From B33-G16 sp964611035 (lineage in GTDB: Bacteria; Desulfobacterota; DSM-4660; Desulfatiglandales; B25-G16), in assembly GCA_964611035.1 (NCBI GenBank), contig CAZSWT010000019.1:1-51197 (forward strand): a stretch of 51,197 nt of DNA, given 5' to 3'. The notes beneath the pieces were generated by a model that was not told the DNA's origin, searched no databases, and worked only from the letters and a program-made list of their open reading frames with translations. Each line of letters begins with the position of its first letter. The stretch's first letter is position 1. Positions 26,217-34,753 of the stretch are shown here, in pieces. The position numbers and the translations under genes are program-made.

Positions 26217-26408
26217 AACGTTTCCCTGGCTAAATATGATGAACTCGTAAAAACTCAATATTGGGACGGCAAAGTAAAAAGCTCTCCCGCGAAGACGGGA
26301 CAAGGCTTGCGAATCTTGAGGAATGAGGCGTAATCCCGTCAGGACAGGACAGTTGAGCTTTATACGAAGCGGTCAAATATGGTTGCTCCACGTTGTTCAC
26401 ATGCCGGA
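26217..26408. repeat. Non-coding repeat-like spacer inside the operon
   Basis: A 190-base gap between the aminotransferase and molybdenum-enzyme genes. It holds GACGGGA (~26294) mirrored by TCCCGTC (~26335), and phrases such as GATGAACTCGTAAAAACT and GCGAATCTTGAGGAATGAGG. These resemble dispersed intergenic repeats I recall from Desulfobacterota genomes. No convincing gene is present. It may fold as a hairpin and tune expression of the downstream genes. Confidence 0.4.
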
Positions 26409-27665
26409 TCACCGCGCATATTTATCATGTAAATATGCCATGGCCTCATCTATTGCCTGAACCGTCTTGTTTAAATCTTCCTCGGTATGCCGATAACAAA
26501 TATAGGCGTGGTGATGTGGGGTGAAAAAGAAACCCTTCCGAATAAGTTGCGTACAGAAATCATCCCGCCTGCCTTTTCGAGTATCCATTTCATCCTGCTT
26601 GAAGGTTATGAAAAACATGGGCGCAACACCGCTTAGCTCGGCCCCAACGTCACACTTTTCTATGATATCCTGAATCTTTTTCAGAAAACGACCACCCTTC
26701 GCCCATATATCGTCAAGGACTTTGTCACGCTCCATGATTTCAATGGTTTTCAGCGCGGCAATATACGGGAGACTGTTCGGGAAGAAAGTGGAAGATATAA
26801 AAAGTTTATCTGCCGCAACCATCATAACATCTTTTTTTCCTGTAACAACACTGATAACGTATCCGTTGGCCATCCCTTTCCCGAGAACCGTCAGGTCGGG
26901 GGTAACTCCGTAAAGTTCCTGCGCCCCACCCATTCTCAGCCTGAAGCAGGTACGAACCTCATCAAAGATCAGAACGGAACCGTATTTGTCGGCAAGCCGC
27001 CTTACCCCTTCAAGGAACCCGGGCTTTGGTTCCTGCATCTTCTGGTGGAGGGGGTGCCCAAAGGGGGTCATAATAATGGCTGCTGTTTGATCACCGTGCT
27101 TTTTCATCAGATTTTCGAGCTGGTCAAGATCGTTATAATGGAATTCATAGACATCCTCGTAAAACTTCTCAGGGATACCTCCTTTCATCTCAACGCACCA
27201 ATCATGCCATCCGTGGTAGCCACATCGCATAATCTTGATCCGGTTTGTGTATGCCCGCGCAATGCGAATGCTTGCAGTAGTGGCATCCGAACCGGTTTTT
27301 AAAAAGACACTCATTTCAGCGCTGGGGACAAGTTCCTCCAACTTTTTGGCAAGCTCATTCTGGTAGGACTGTGTCAGCGTGAAGCAGAAGCCCTTGTTTT
27401 TTATCTGCTGTATAACGGCATCATCAACCTCTTCTTCCCTGTAGCCCAAGATAATGGGCCCATAACCACAAAGGAAATCGATATATTCATTTCCGTCAAC
27501 ATCGATCAATCTGCAACCCTTACCGCTATCAAGGAAGATGGGATATTCTCCCATGATAAAATCGCTGGGCTTTCTTGCGCCCAGGACACCGCCGGGAATG
27601 AACATTTCTGCCTCTTCAAAAAGCTTGAGGCTTTTTGTTATGTTGAGTTTTTCAGTTTCTTTCAT
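26409..27665 (-). CDS. Class III aminotransferase, glutamate-1-semialdehyde-aminomutase-like
   Basis: A ~418-residue PLP enzyme of the class III aminotransferase family, closest in layout to HemL. MFIPGGV stands near the N-terminus, the phosphate loop is TGSDATTASIRIARA, the cofactor aspartate is in IFDEVRTCF, and the PLP lysine is in TVLGKGMANGY. True HemL makes 5-aminolevulinate, but this copy lies in a catabolic-looking operon away from hemB. It probably acts on another amino compound, by transamination or as a 1,2-aminomutase. The frame is open to a TTG at 27683; ATG at 27665 is preferred because AAAGGAGAG stands just upstream. It begins 14 bases after the saccharopine-dehydrogenase-like gene ends. 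Confidence 0.85.
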   Translation of the reverse strand: MKETEKLNITKSLKLFEEAEMFIPGGVLGARKPSDFIMGEYPIFLDSGKGCRLIDVDGNEYIDFLCGYGPIILGYREEEVDDAVIQQIKNKGFCFTLTQSYQNELAKKLEELVPSAEMSVFLKTGSDATTASIRIARAYTNRIKIMRCGYHGWHDWCVEMKGGIPEKFYEDVYEFHYNDLDQLENLMKKHGDQTAAIIMTPFGHPLHQKMQEPKPGFLEGVRRLADKYGSVLIFDEVRTCFRLRMGGAQELYGVTPDLTVLGKGMANGYVISVVTGKKDVMMVAADKLFISSTFFPNSLPYIAALKTIEIMERDKVLDDIWAKGGRFLKKIQDIIEKCDVGAELSGVAPMFFITFKQDEMDTRKGRRDDFCTQLIRKGFFFTPHHHAYICYRHTEEDLNKTVQAIDEAMAYLHDKYAR

Positions 27666-27679
27666 GCAATTCTCTCCTT

Positions 27680-28825
27680 TCAAAGTGCAACCATGGATTC
27701 TACCGTTTCCGTTTGATGTATCTTAGCGCCCCTTTGCAGAAACGCAGCAAGAAATTTTTCTGGATCGATGCAACCTTCCGGGGCTACTACGCCTTTCACC
27801 GTAACATCACCGTCATCCATCATAAGGGCGGCGATCGAGGCGGGAAGACCCGTTCCCGGCGCCATCCTGCCCACCATGTCGGCGGTGTATGTCACCCTAT
27901 TTCCCTGCCTCTCACCTTTTACGATTACCTTCAGACCGGAAGCGGCAGGCCCATTATCCCTGTTTTTGGGGATCGTATCCCAGAGTTTCAGCGTCAGATC
28001 ATAGGGTATCGCCTTGGTCCCTCTTACTTCTACGGGTTCCGTACTGAGAAAGCCGGTCTCCTTCTGCTCCTTAATCAATTCATCTACCCATGATGGTATG
28101 AGGGCCCCTTTTATAATCACCTTTTTCACCCCTTCAATATAGCGGGGTATCGTAATCGGCTGCGGGTGGCCCACGTAGCGAACCACACAGGTGCCAAGGG
28201 GTTCAAGGAATTGTGCCGTTTCCTCACCAGTACCACCGTCAACGTATTCAAGCTTGCCATCCAGATACTGGGGTAATTTACCCGTAACCATATGGAGACT
28301 ATGATCCCATGCAGCACCAGCGAGCTCGGCGATACTTACCACCCAGAATAAGTGGATTTCGTCAACACGGTCCAGTTTACTCGCATACCATTTGACTAAT
28401 ACGTTGTTCGTCCCCGGGTCAGAACCCATTCCTGTCAGGACGGTTACCCCGGCCTCTTTGGCGGCCATATCGATGTCATCAGAAGAAAAAAGTATGGGAA
28501 CGGCCTCATAGTCATCACAAATGTCGATATAATTGACCCTTGCCTCAACCGCTGCCCTCGCCACCGCTACAGCCGTCTTGTAGAATGGCCCGGCGCAGTT
28601 GATGACAACATCGTTTTCTCTTATTGCACCGACCATGCCATTATGATCGCTTACATCGATTCTAATGAGTGATACCTTCTCGCTGGCACGTAGCTTGTCC
28701 TGCACCCTGCCCGGGTCTATGTTGATATCACCAAGAGTGACTTTTGTAATTTTCTCCTGCTTGATGAGATCCCGGGCGACCCCCTGGCCCATACCTCCCG
28801 TTCCACCTATCACTATTGCCCGCAT
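27680..28825 (-). CDS. Saccharopine-dehydrogenase-family oxidoreductase
   Basis: A 381-residue NAD(P)-binding protein of the saccharopine dehydrogenase / lysine dehydrogenase family. The Rossmann loop GGTGGMGQG is at residues ~7-15, VVINCAGPFY follows at ~81-90, and TVLTGMGSDPGTNN marks the second domain. Family members reductively form or oxidise imine bonds in amino acids. The true start is ATG at 28825, with AAGGAGG eight bases before it; the longer frame to 28870 runs into a repeat element. It is the promoter-proximal gene of a minus-strand operon with the aminotransferase and the molybdenum enzyme, suggesting one pathway for an amino-containing or N-heterocyclic compound. The reaction is inferred. 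Confidence 0.82.
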   Translation of the reverse strand: MRAIVIGGTGGMGQGVARDLIKQEKITKVTLGDINIDPGRVQDKLRASEKVSLIRIDVSDHNGMVGAIRENDVVINCAGPFYKTAVAVARAAVEARVNYIDICDDYEAVPILFSSDDIDMAAKEAGVTVLTGMGSDPGTNNVLVKWYASKLDRVDEIHLFWVVSIAELAGAAWDHSLHMVTGKLPQYLDGKLEYVDGGTGEETAQFLEPLGTCVVRYVGHPQPITIPRYIEGVKKVIIKGALIPSWVDELIKEQKETGFLSTEPVEVRGTKAIPYDLTLKLWDTIPKNRDNGPAASGLKVIVKGERQGNRVTYTADMVGRMAPGTGLPASIAALMMDDGDVTVKGVVAPEGCIDPEKFLAAFLQRGAKIHQTETVESMVAL

Positions 28826-28844
28826 TCCCAGTCCTCCTTGATAG

Positions 28845-28873
28845 ATTATAATTTCACCGTAATTGCTCAAAGT
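28845..28873 (-). promoter_or_regulatory. Possible promoter of the operon, -35 inside repeat A
   Basis: On the minus strand a perfect TATAAT (28845-28850) lies 20 bases before the ATG at 28825. The -35 position, about 17 bases upstream, reads ACTTTG and falls within the repeat element that begins at 28859. The leader would be very short and would start next to the Shine-Dalgarno. The -10 is clear and the -35 is weak. Confidence 0.35.
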
Positions 28874-29103
28874 CCTGTGGAAATTTATTGCTTTGTTAGG
28901 GCATGGATATCTTTTTTTGCTTATGCCCTTAAATATAACTTAAGCTTAGTTGTCGTTTCAAAATTGGGTGATATAGACAGATCATATAACTATAAGGTCA
29001 AGTTGCTATTACCCAATTTTTAAACGACATGGCAATGCGCCCTATTAGAAGGGCATAACAAAAAAAGACACCCATGCCCTTCCTTAAATTATTGAGCAGA
29101 TAC
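28859..29103 (-). mobile_element. 245-bp quasi-palindromic repeat, copy A
   Basis: This stretch and the reverse complement of 38150-38494 are over 90 % alike by eye along their whole length, apart from a ~101-base insert in the other copy. The ends carry AGGGCAT...TTTTTTTG...ATGCCCT stems facing each other (28898-28930 and 29049-29081). Inside these, TGTCGTTT (28951-28958) pairs with AAACGACA (29022-29029) and AATTGGGT with ACCCAATT. It can fold into one long hairpin and codes for nothing. It is bounded by the start region of the saccharopine-dehydrogenase-like gene. Confidence 0.8.
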
Positions 29104-29666
29104 GTTTCACCTGAAAAAATAGTCCAGGAAAGTTTTAATGCCGCACATTTCGGAAAAATCCGAAATGGGTATTTTTATTTGTTAATATCGAAATCCCCTT
29201 CCAGGAGTTCAGTCGTTCATCTTCTTCCATGCCCTGCCCTGAAGAAACGGATAAGAACTCCCTTTTTGTGGGTCAAAGTATAGGGAATCTTGCCTTATGT
29301 GTCAATGAAAAAGGCTGGCCATGATGTGGTGGTTGTCCTTTTTAGGCCGACCTGCCTGTCGGCAGACAGGGAGCAGGGCGGGGGGGAAAGGAGAATCGGG
29401 GTATTTGTTCGTGGGAGGGGTGTGAATCAGGTGGAAAGGGGCTATACTCCTCCATGAACTCATCTTCTCTGCGAGGCTTAGGCTCTACCGAAGGCCCATA
29501 TGTAAAATCAGGCGGGATAGGCCACACCTAAGTCGGGTAAAAATCGGGATACTTGCATGCCAGCTATGTATAGGCGTGTTCCGGGAGCTGGGGATCAGCC
29601 TCCGGCCCATAGGGGCCTATGCCCCGGAGGGAATAATAGATAGAGGGTTCCTGAGATGCCTTCTTT
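29104..29666. other. Long spacer downstream of the lipoprotein gene
   Basis: About 560 bases with no supported gene. It holds a 9-bp stem CATTTCGGA/TCCGAAATG (about 29148-29169), a palindrome CCTGTC/GACAGG near 29354-29369 within G-rich sequence, and a strong hairpin CCTCCGG...CCGGAGG near 29598-29629. The 61-codon proline-rich frame on the minus strand has no recognisable relatives to my eye. It may contain debris of former genes. Confidence 0.45.
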
Positions 29667-30554
29667 TTAATCCTTCACCCTTACTATCTGTCCTACTTTA
29701 AAACCATTCCCATTGATTGGTTCTGTAAGTGAGTGCCTTGTTTTCAGGCTAACAATTTTTATTTCTCCTGCCTTTGGACCTGGTAACTGATAGGTTTGTT
29801 TATTAAAAGATGTGATGTACTCACCTTTACTGAAGACTTCAAGCACAACCCCTGGTCTTAGCCCTACGTCGCTGCCGGCATTGATAATAATCTCCTTTGT
29901 ATTTAGAGAAACTATTCTGCCTATCCAGGGTTTCTGATTAAGTGAAAGAATGGCAGCATTTGCTGCTTCCTTGAGGATACCCGGCAGGCATTCCTTGAGA
30001 GCCTTTTTTTTTGTTTCTGTATTGCCACCTTTTTCCGTTTCTTCCGTAGTTTCCTCACTTGATAGGGTAATGTTGTCAGCTATCTCTTTGCTTAAAAGTA
30101 TTGTTCCTATGTTAACATCTAATATATCTATATCCATTGATACTGTACATTTCCAGCCTTTTTTCCTAAATGGCCATATTCCTGATTTCCCCGGGTTTAG
30201 CTCTATTGGGTTGAGTGTTTCAAAGATAATGGCGTTCATGCCTTTCTCTTTGGCCTCTCTCAGTAGTTCCGGATCAATTGATTCTTCTGGCGTAAAGGAG
30301 TGAAATTTTTTCGTTTTATTGTGAGGATAAAGATTAAAATATCCAGTTATTCCTAAAATTTTGGTTAACTCCTCACTTATGGTATCTATTGATTCATGGA
30401 AAGCTATTCCAGTAAGATCAGTAGCAGGCATAAGCATAACCCTTTTCTTTGGCCAATCATTGTCTGTCAATAATCCTGAGATCAATGATGCCCTCATTCC
30501 ACAGCCAGCAAGAAGCAGAATAATTGTAGTGAGAAGGATACAAAATCTTTTCAT
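29667..30554 (-). CDS. Lipoprotein with CsgG-like and FlgT C-terminal-like regions
   Basis: A ~295-residue exported lipoprotein. The signal peptide ends in a lipobox LLAGC, so it should be anchored to a membrane by the cysteine near residue 18. The N-terminal part (KRVMLMPATDLTG...) resembles CsgG/TolB-like domains that assemble in the outer membrane. The C-terminal ~85 residues (GRIVSLNTKEIIINAGSDVGLRPGVVLEVF...GQIVRVKD) match the FlgT C-terminal beta-barrel-type domain. The start is ATG at 30554, since the open frame before it uses only TTG. A fragment copy of this gene lies at 21774-21949. No curli or flagellar genes are present in the window. Confidence 0.75.
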   Translation of the reverse strand: MKRFCILLTTIILLLAGCGMRASLISGLLTDNDWPKKRVMLMPATDLTGIAFHESIDTISEELTKILGITGYFNLYPHNKTKKFHSFTPEESIDPELLREAKEKGMNAIIFETLNPIELNPGKSGIWPFRKKGWKCTVSMDIDILDVNIGTILLSKEIADNITLSSEETTEETEKGGNTETKKKALKECLPGILKEAANAAILSLNQKPWIGRIVSLNTKEIIINAGSDVGLRPGVVLEVFSKGEYITSFNKQTYQLPGPKAGEIKIVSLKTRHSLTEPINGNGFKVGQIVRVKD

Positions 30555-30717
30555 GTGAAAATAGTCCCCCAACTAAGCTAATACCAATTTTGACTTATTT
30601 TTATAAGCCCAAATTTCAAAATTCTTACCGTTTGACATTTTTAGTTCAATATTTTCAAGCTTCTTTGTAACCGAATGTCATGAAGTTTTCATTATAAGGT
30701 CTATATTAATCTGCACA

Positions 30718-30996
30718 TCAGAACGTTATTCTAAAGGAGTCAAACTTTCCAGTATAATCTTCCTTGATTTCATGAACCATTGTTACTCGTGCACCTGGAG
30801 GACCATGATGACACCATTCTATTAATTTTTTTGCCTTTTCTTGTGACCCTTCAGCAACGACTTCAACACTACCATCGAAACGGTTTTTTACCCACCCGGT
30901 GAGATTCAATCTGGTTGCCTCATTTCTTGTTGAATCCCTGAACCATACACCCTGTACCCTTCCTTCGATGATGAGATGAGCCCTGATATTATCCAT
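30718..30996 (-). CDS. acyP: Acylphosphatase
   Basis: A 92-residue acylphosphatase that hydrolyses carboxyl-phosphate bonds such as acetyl or carbamoyl phosphate. The catalytic arginine lies in RVQGVWFRDSTR and the catalytic asparagine in TGWVKNRFDGSVE; the length is standard. Its ATG at 30996 is two bases past the ligA stop, so it is read from the same transcript as ligA, an arrangement I recall from related genomes. Confidence 0.95.
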   Translation of the reverse strand: MDNIRAHLIIEGRVQGVWFRDSTRNEATRLNLTGWVKNRFDGSVEVVAEGSQEKAKKLIEWCHHGPPGARVTMVHEIKEDYTGKFDSFRITF

Positions 30997-30998
30997 AT

Positions 30999-33035
30999 TT
31001 ATTCTTGGCCCGCTATCCTTAAAAATTTTTCTTCACTCAAGATGGTTACAGCCAGATCTTTTGCCCTGGTAAGTTTGGATCCCGGTGATTTACCTACAAC
31101 GAGATAATCTGTTTTACTGGTTATTGATGCAGATACCTTTCCCTTATTTTCTTCAATAAGTTTTTTAGCCTCAGTGCGTGTGAGGGTTGATAGGGTACCT
31201 GTCAGAACAAACAATTTTCCGGAAAAAGGGTGCTCTTTAAAAAGTTTCTTTTCTAATGGCATTTCTTCAATAGCTATTCCTGCCTCAAAGAGACGGGTAA
31301 TAAAAGAGATATTTTTTTCATTAGAAAAATAGGAAAGGATGCTATCCGCTATCTCTGGCCCTATTTCCTTAATTGATAGCAGATCTTCCTCGCTTGCCTT
31401 TTGAAGGCTGTCGAATCTACTGAATTTTTCCGCAAGAACCGTGGCTACATGTTCACCCACATGCCGTATACCCAGAGAATAGATAAATTTTGACAATGTA
31501 GTTTTTTTACTATTGTTAATAGCAGTAAGTATATTATTGGCCAACTTTTCAGCCATTTTATCCAGAGGAACAAGGTCTTCCAGGGTCAGGTGATAGATAT
31601 CGGCAGCATTTTTTATCCGCCGCAGGCGGACCAGTTGATCTACTAATTTATCCCCAAGGCCATCGATATCCATAGCATCTTTGGATACAAAGTGTTTGAT
31701 TCCCCCTGTTACCTGGGCCGGACACCCCGGATTGCTGCATCTTATAACTACCTCGTTGCCTGGTCGTACAAGCTCAGATCCGCATACGGGGCATCTATCC
31801 GGCATGTGGAACGGTTTTTCTTTGCCTGTTCTTTTTGCCTTTATTACTTTGACTACTTCCGGGATAACATCCCCGGCCCGTTGAATAATAACGGTATCTC
31901 CTTCTTTGATATCTTTTCTTTTAATTTCCTCTTGGTTATGCAAGGTGGCCCTGCTAACCTTTACCCCGCCTACCTCGACAGGTTTTAAGTGTGCCACAGG
32001 CGTGAGGGCGCCGGTTCTTCCTACTTGCACATCGATTGTATAAATTTTGGTTGTTGCTTGGGTTGGTTCAAATTTATACGCAAGGGCCCATCGAGGGCTT
32101 CTTGATTTTTCTCCCAGAGTTTTTTGCACCTCAAGAGAGTTCACCTTGATGACTGCGCCATCGATCTCGTAGGGTAGATCATGTTTTATGCCCTCTAAAT
32201 ATCGACAGTGGGCAATGGCTTCATCTATAGTTGCAGATTCCTTGATGTGCTCTGTATTTACCCTTACCCCCCATGTATTAAGGGTGGTTAATAATTCAAT
32301 CTGGGAGGTAAATGCCCATCCTGACACCTTTCCTATTCCATAAGAGAAGAACATCAGAGGCCGGTTGGCTGTTATATGTGGATCAAGTTGCCTCACAGAG
32401 CCGGCAGCAGCATTTCTGGGGTTTGCAAAAAGTGCTTCCCCTTGTTTTTCCCTTTCTTTATTTAATTGCTGAAAGGCCTTTTTTTCCATATATATCTCAC
32501 CCCTGACCTCTATATGTTCAGGAAGTTTTGGAATATCTTGGGGCAAAAGAAGCCGTAACGGGATGGATCTGATAGTCTTTGTATTAGAGGTTATATCTTC
32601 TCCAATATAGCCATCTCCCCTTGTTGATGCAGTTTTAAGGATACTATTCTCGTAAATAAGTTCAACTGCAAGACCATCCAGCTTTGGTTCGACAGTGTAG
32701 GTAATAGTATTAGAGTATTCCAATAATCTTCTGATCCTTTTCTCAAATTCCTTAACCTCGTTATCGGAAAAACCATTTTCCAGGCTCAACATAGGGACAC
32801 TGTGTCTGACAGGGTTAAAACCACCCTCAATAGGTGACCCTACCCTTTGACTGGGGGATTCAGGAACGATCAATTCTGGGTATTTATTTTCTATGTGAAG
32901 AAGACGTTGGAGAAGGTGATCATATTCAGCATCTGAGACTTCAGGATCGTCAAGAATATAATAGCGATAATTATGATAATCTATCTTCTCTCTCAGTGCT
33001 GTTAATTCTATTTTTGCCTTTTCTATCTCCTGCAT
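30999..33035 (-). CDS. ligA: NAD+-dependent DNA ligase
   Basis: The replicative DNA ligase, sealing nicks with NAD+ as cofactor. The 678-residue product has the Ia domain (YYILDDPEVSDAEYD), the adenylation lysine Lys118 in EPKLDG, the OB fold (GRTGALTPVAHL), a four-cysteine zinc finger (CPVCGSEL...CSNPGC), helix-hairpin-helix repeats, and a C-terminal BRCT domain (GKLFVLTGTL). All parts are present at the normal length. It is followed at once by acyP on the same strand. Confidence 0.97.
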   Translation of the reverse strand: MQEIEKAKIELTALREKIDYHNYRYYILDDPEVSDAEYDHLLQRLLHIENKYPELIVPESPSQRVGSPIEGGFNPVRHSVPMLSLENGFSDNEVKEFEKRIRRLLEYSNTITYTVEPKLDGLAVELIYENSILKTASTRGDGYIGEDITSNTKTIRSIPLRLLLPQDIPKLPEHIEVRGEIYMEKKAFQQLNKEREKQGEALFANPRNAAAGSVRQLDPHITANRPLMFFSYGIGKVSGWAFTSQIELLTTLNTWGVRVNTEHIKESATIDEAIAHCRYLEGIKHDLPYEIDGAVIKVNSLEVQKTLGEKSRSPRWALAYKFEPTQATTKIYTIDVQVGRTGALTPVAHLKPVEVGGVKVSRATLHNQEEIKRKDIKEGDTVIIQRAGDVIPEVVKVIKAKRTGKEKPFHMPDRCPVCGSELVRPGNEVVIRCSNPGCPAQVTGGIKHFVSKDAMDIDGLGDKLVDQLVRLRRIKNAADIYHLTLEDLVPLDKMAEKLANNILTAINNSKKTTLSKFIYSLGIRHVGEHVATVLAEKFSRFDSLQKASEEDLLSIKEIGPEIADSILSYFSNEKNISFITRLFEAGIAIEEMPLEKKLFKEHPFSGKLFVLTGTLSTLTRTEAKKLIEENKGKVSASITSKTDYLVVGKSPGSKLTRAKDLAVTILSEEKFLRIAGQE

Positions 33036-33060
33036 AGCTATCTCTTTGGGTAACTGTTAA

Positions 33061-33193
33061 CGGGTTCTGCGTTCAGCGTTCAAAGGTTGAGTTCCGTCTC
33101 CTCAAAACTTGAAAACTGGTTCTCAACAATCCATTAGTTTCGGATGGTTATTTACTTAACCTTGAACCTATGAACCTATGAGCCTGCGAACGC
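33061..33193. repeat. GTTCA-unit inverted arms, locus 1
   Basis: The left arm (33061-33090) reads CGGGTTCTGCGTTCAGCGTT and on. The right arm (33157-33193) reads as its approximate complement, TAACCTTGAACCTATGAACC and on to CGAACGC. The units are 7-8 bases long (GTTCAnG / CnTGAAC). The same kind of arms occur at three more intergenic places in the window. Non-coding. Confidence 0.5.
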
Positions 33194-33253
33194 ATACCTC
33201 TTTACTTCCCATTAGATTGTCCCTTGATTGTTGTGTTTAAGGGCTCCCAATGA

Positions 33254-34015
33254 CTAACTATTCATATTCTCATGCATACACAGACTGAGAAGCAGGCGTC
33301 CAGCCTTTCTGCTTACCTTTTTTAGCTTACCAGCTCCAAATCCATAATGCCATTGAAGAGAAGAAAGCTCATCCGATACAATTAACAATCCTGCCAATTT
33401 TATAGAGCGATAAATGGCCAGATTTATAAGGGCAGACATTTCCATTTCAACAGCCAGGTATCCCCTTTTCCCATACTCTGTAACCTTTTCTGAAGTCTCA
33501 CGATAGAGGGCGTCTGTTGTCCAGACCGGACCTTTTTTAAAAGGAAGATTGGCCTTTTGCAATGCATCTTCTAACCTTTTGTTGAGAAAAGGATTTGTCT
33601 GCTTTTTCTTTTTATTCACAGGATAATGAGCGGATGTACCTTCTTCAGATAGCGCAGTAGTAGGAATTATCAGGTCACCTATTGCAATATTTGGCTGCAA
33701 TGAACCACACCACCCTATCACCCAGATCCTTTTTGCACCCAATGCTATGAGTTTTTCCATGACAATCGCCCCTTGGGGTGCTCCAAGGAGAGGTCCTGCC
33801 AATCCACAAGGGAGGCCTTTATCTTTTTTGATGGTAAAGAGTTTAAATGGAGTAGCTTTTCCTTGAGTTGCCCTCTCAGCATGACTCAAATCAACTATAT
33901 ATTGAAGATCTGAGGGAATCGCAACCATAATAGCATCCGGACCAAGAAGAGGTTCCCCTTTTTCCTTTGTCGGTTTAATTAATACATTGTATCCGTTCAC
34001 AGGTTTCGGGTTCAC
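33254..34015 (-). CDS. Nucleoside phosphorylase-family protein (MTA/SAH nucleosidase or uridine phosphorylase type)
   Basis: A ~250-residue NP-1 family enzyme that cleaves the glycosidic bond of nucleosides. IWVIGWCGSLQPNIAIGD matches the family's GtaGsl-type loop, and YLAVEMEMSAL is the base/ribose-binding EMExsal motif; LIVSDEL supplies the late Asp. Base specificity cannot be read from these motifs. The frame opens with GTG at 34015, inside a GTTCA-type repeat arm (MNPKPVN...). The next GTG at 34000 also lies in the repeat, so the N-terminal residues are repeat-encoded whichever start is used. It stands alone, without a purine or methionine salvage neighbour. Confidence 0.8.
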   Translation of the reverse strand: MNPKPVNGYNVLIKPTKEKGEPLLGPDAIMVAIPSDLQYIVDLSHAERATQGKATPFKLFTIKKDKGLPCGLAGPLLGAPQGAIVMEKLIALGAKRIWVIGWCGSLQPNIAIGDLIIPTTALSEEGTSAHYPVNKKKKQTNPFLNKRLEDALQKANLPFKKGPVWTTDALYRETSEKVTEYGKRGYLAVEMEMSALINLAIYRSIKLAGLLIVSDELSSLQWHYGFGAGKLKKVSRKAGRLLLSLCMHENMNS

Positions 34016-34246
34016 CGTTCAGGGTTACCTTCCTTTTGTTAATTGTTAGCAATATTGTAAATAGATAAAACCTGACCTTATCCTAAATTTGTCCCTTACG
34101 AGCGAAGTCTGAGCACATTGGGCCTTATTTGCCTAACCATAAGTGCATAGAGGTCCAAAAGTTGATGGAATAGTGTATTATTAATTGGTTTCGAACCATT
34201 AATCCCAACTCCATTGAGAAACCCTGAAATTTGAACCGTGAACGAT
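33993..34246. repeat. GTTCA-unit inverted arms, locus 2
   Basis: The left arm (33993-34027, ending GGTTCACCGTTCAGGGTTACC) and the right arm (34219-34246, AACCCTGAAATTTGAACCGTG onward) are inverted. The complement of the left arm is almost identical, over some 35 bases, to the right arm of locus 3 at 38625-38660. The left arm overlaps the 5' end of the nucleosidase gene. Confidence 0.55.
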
Positions 34247-34753
34247 TTCAATACATTAGCAGTTCAAAGAGTTTTTCCCTATAACGTAATTAATTTTAAA
34301 ACCAATTATAGCCAAAATGCAACTGGAAAAAGGATATTTCAAACTACTCAGCCACAAATTCCAATTTTCAATTTTCGATTGTCAATTTTCAATTGTTTGT
34401 GTCTTGGTGCAAAAAGGCAAAAAAGGATTTTATTGACATAGGTATGAAAAAACAATAACATGAAGAAGATAAAATTTTTAGTACCTTATGAATGAATGTG
34501 AGATCGAAAAGGGACAGAAATGTTTTTGTGGAATCTTACTCAATGTCAAATTTCAAAATCCAAATTTCAAACCCGCCTGCCAGATGGCGGGCAGGTCAAT
34601 GTCAAATATCAAATTAACTAAAAGCCTGGACTATGATGAATCCTGCCGTCACCGGATCCAGTACGTTTTGTCATTTTGTCATTTGGATTTCATTTGTCAT
34701 TTGAACTTTGGCATTTGGTCAATTCCGGCTTGTCCGGGTTAGGATTTTCAAAT
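34016..34753. other. Long gap before ffh
   Basis: 738 bases with no supported gene. It holds part of GTTCA locus 2, AT-rich TCAATTTTCAATT-type repeats (34355-34395), the promoter at 34433-34461, a GC-rich palindrome CCCGCC/GGCGGG (34572-34595), and inverted AT-rich arms: TCAAATTTCAAAATCCAAATTT near 34545-34568 against TTTGTCATTTGGATTTCATT and following near 34668-34720. The small frames seen here have repeat-like composition and no ribosome site. Confidence 0.55.
34433..34461 (+). promoter_or_regulatory. Sigma-70-type promoter upstream of ffh
   Basis: TTGACA (34433-34438), a 17-base spacer and TAACAT (34456-34461). It would give a ~290-base leader before the ffh ATG at 34754, containing repeat arms and a GC-rich hairpin. 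The only near-consensus promoter I see in the gap. Confidence 0.55.

Noticed and set aside
26230..26412. A 60-codon minus-strand frame between the aminotransferase and molybdenum genes
   Set aside because: It covers repeat-like sequence with an inverted pair and has no plausible start signal.
29342..29527. A proline-rich 61-codon frame on the minus strand
   Set aside because: No family, no ribosome site, and it ends in a GC-rich palindrome; possibly debris.
34488..34742. An 84-codon frame upstream of ffh
   Set aside because: It crosses a GC-rich palindrome and AT-rich repeat arms, so composition explains the open frame; no ribosome site or family.
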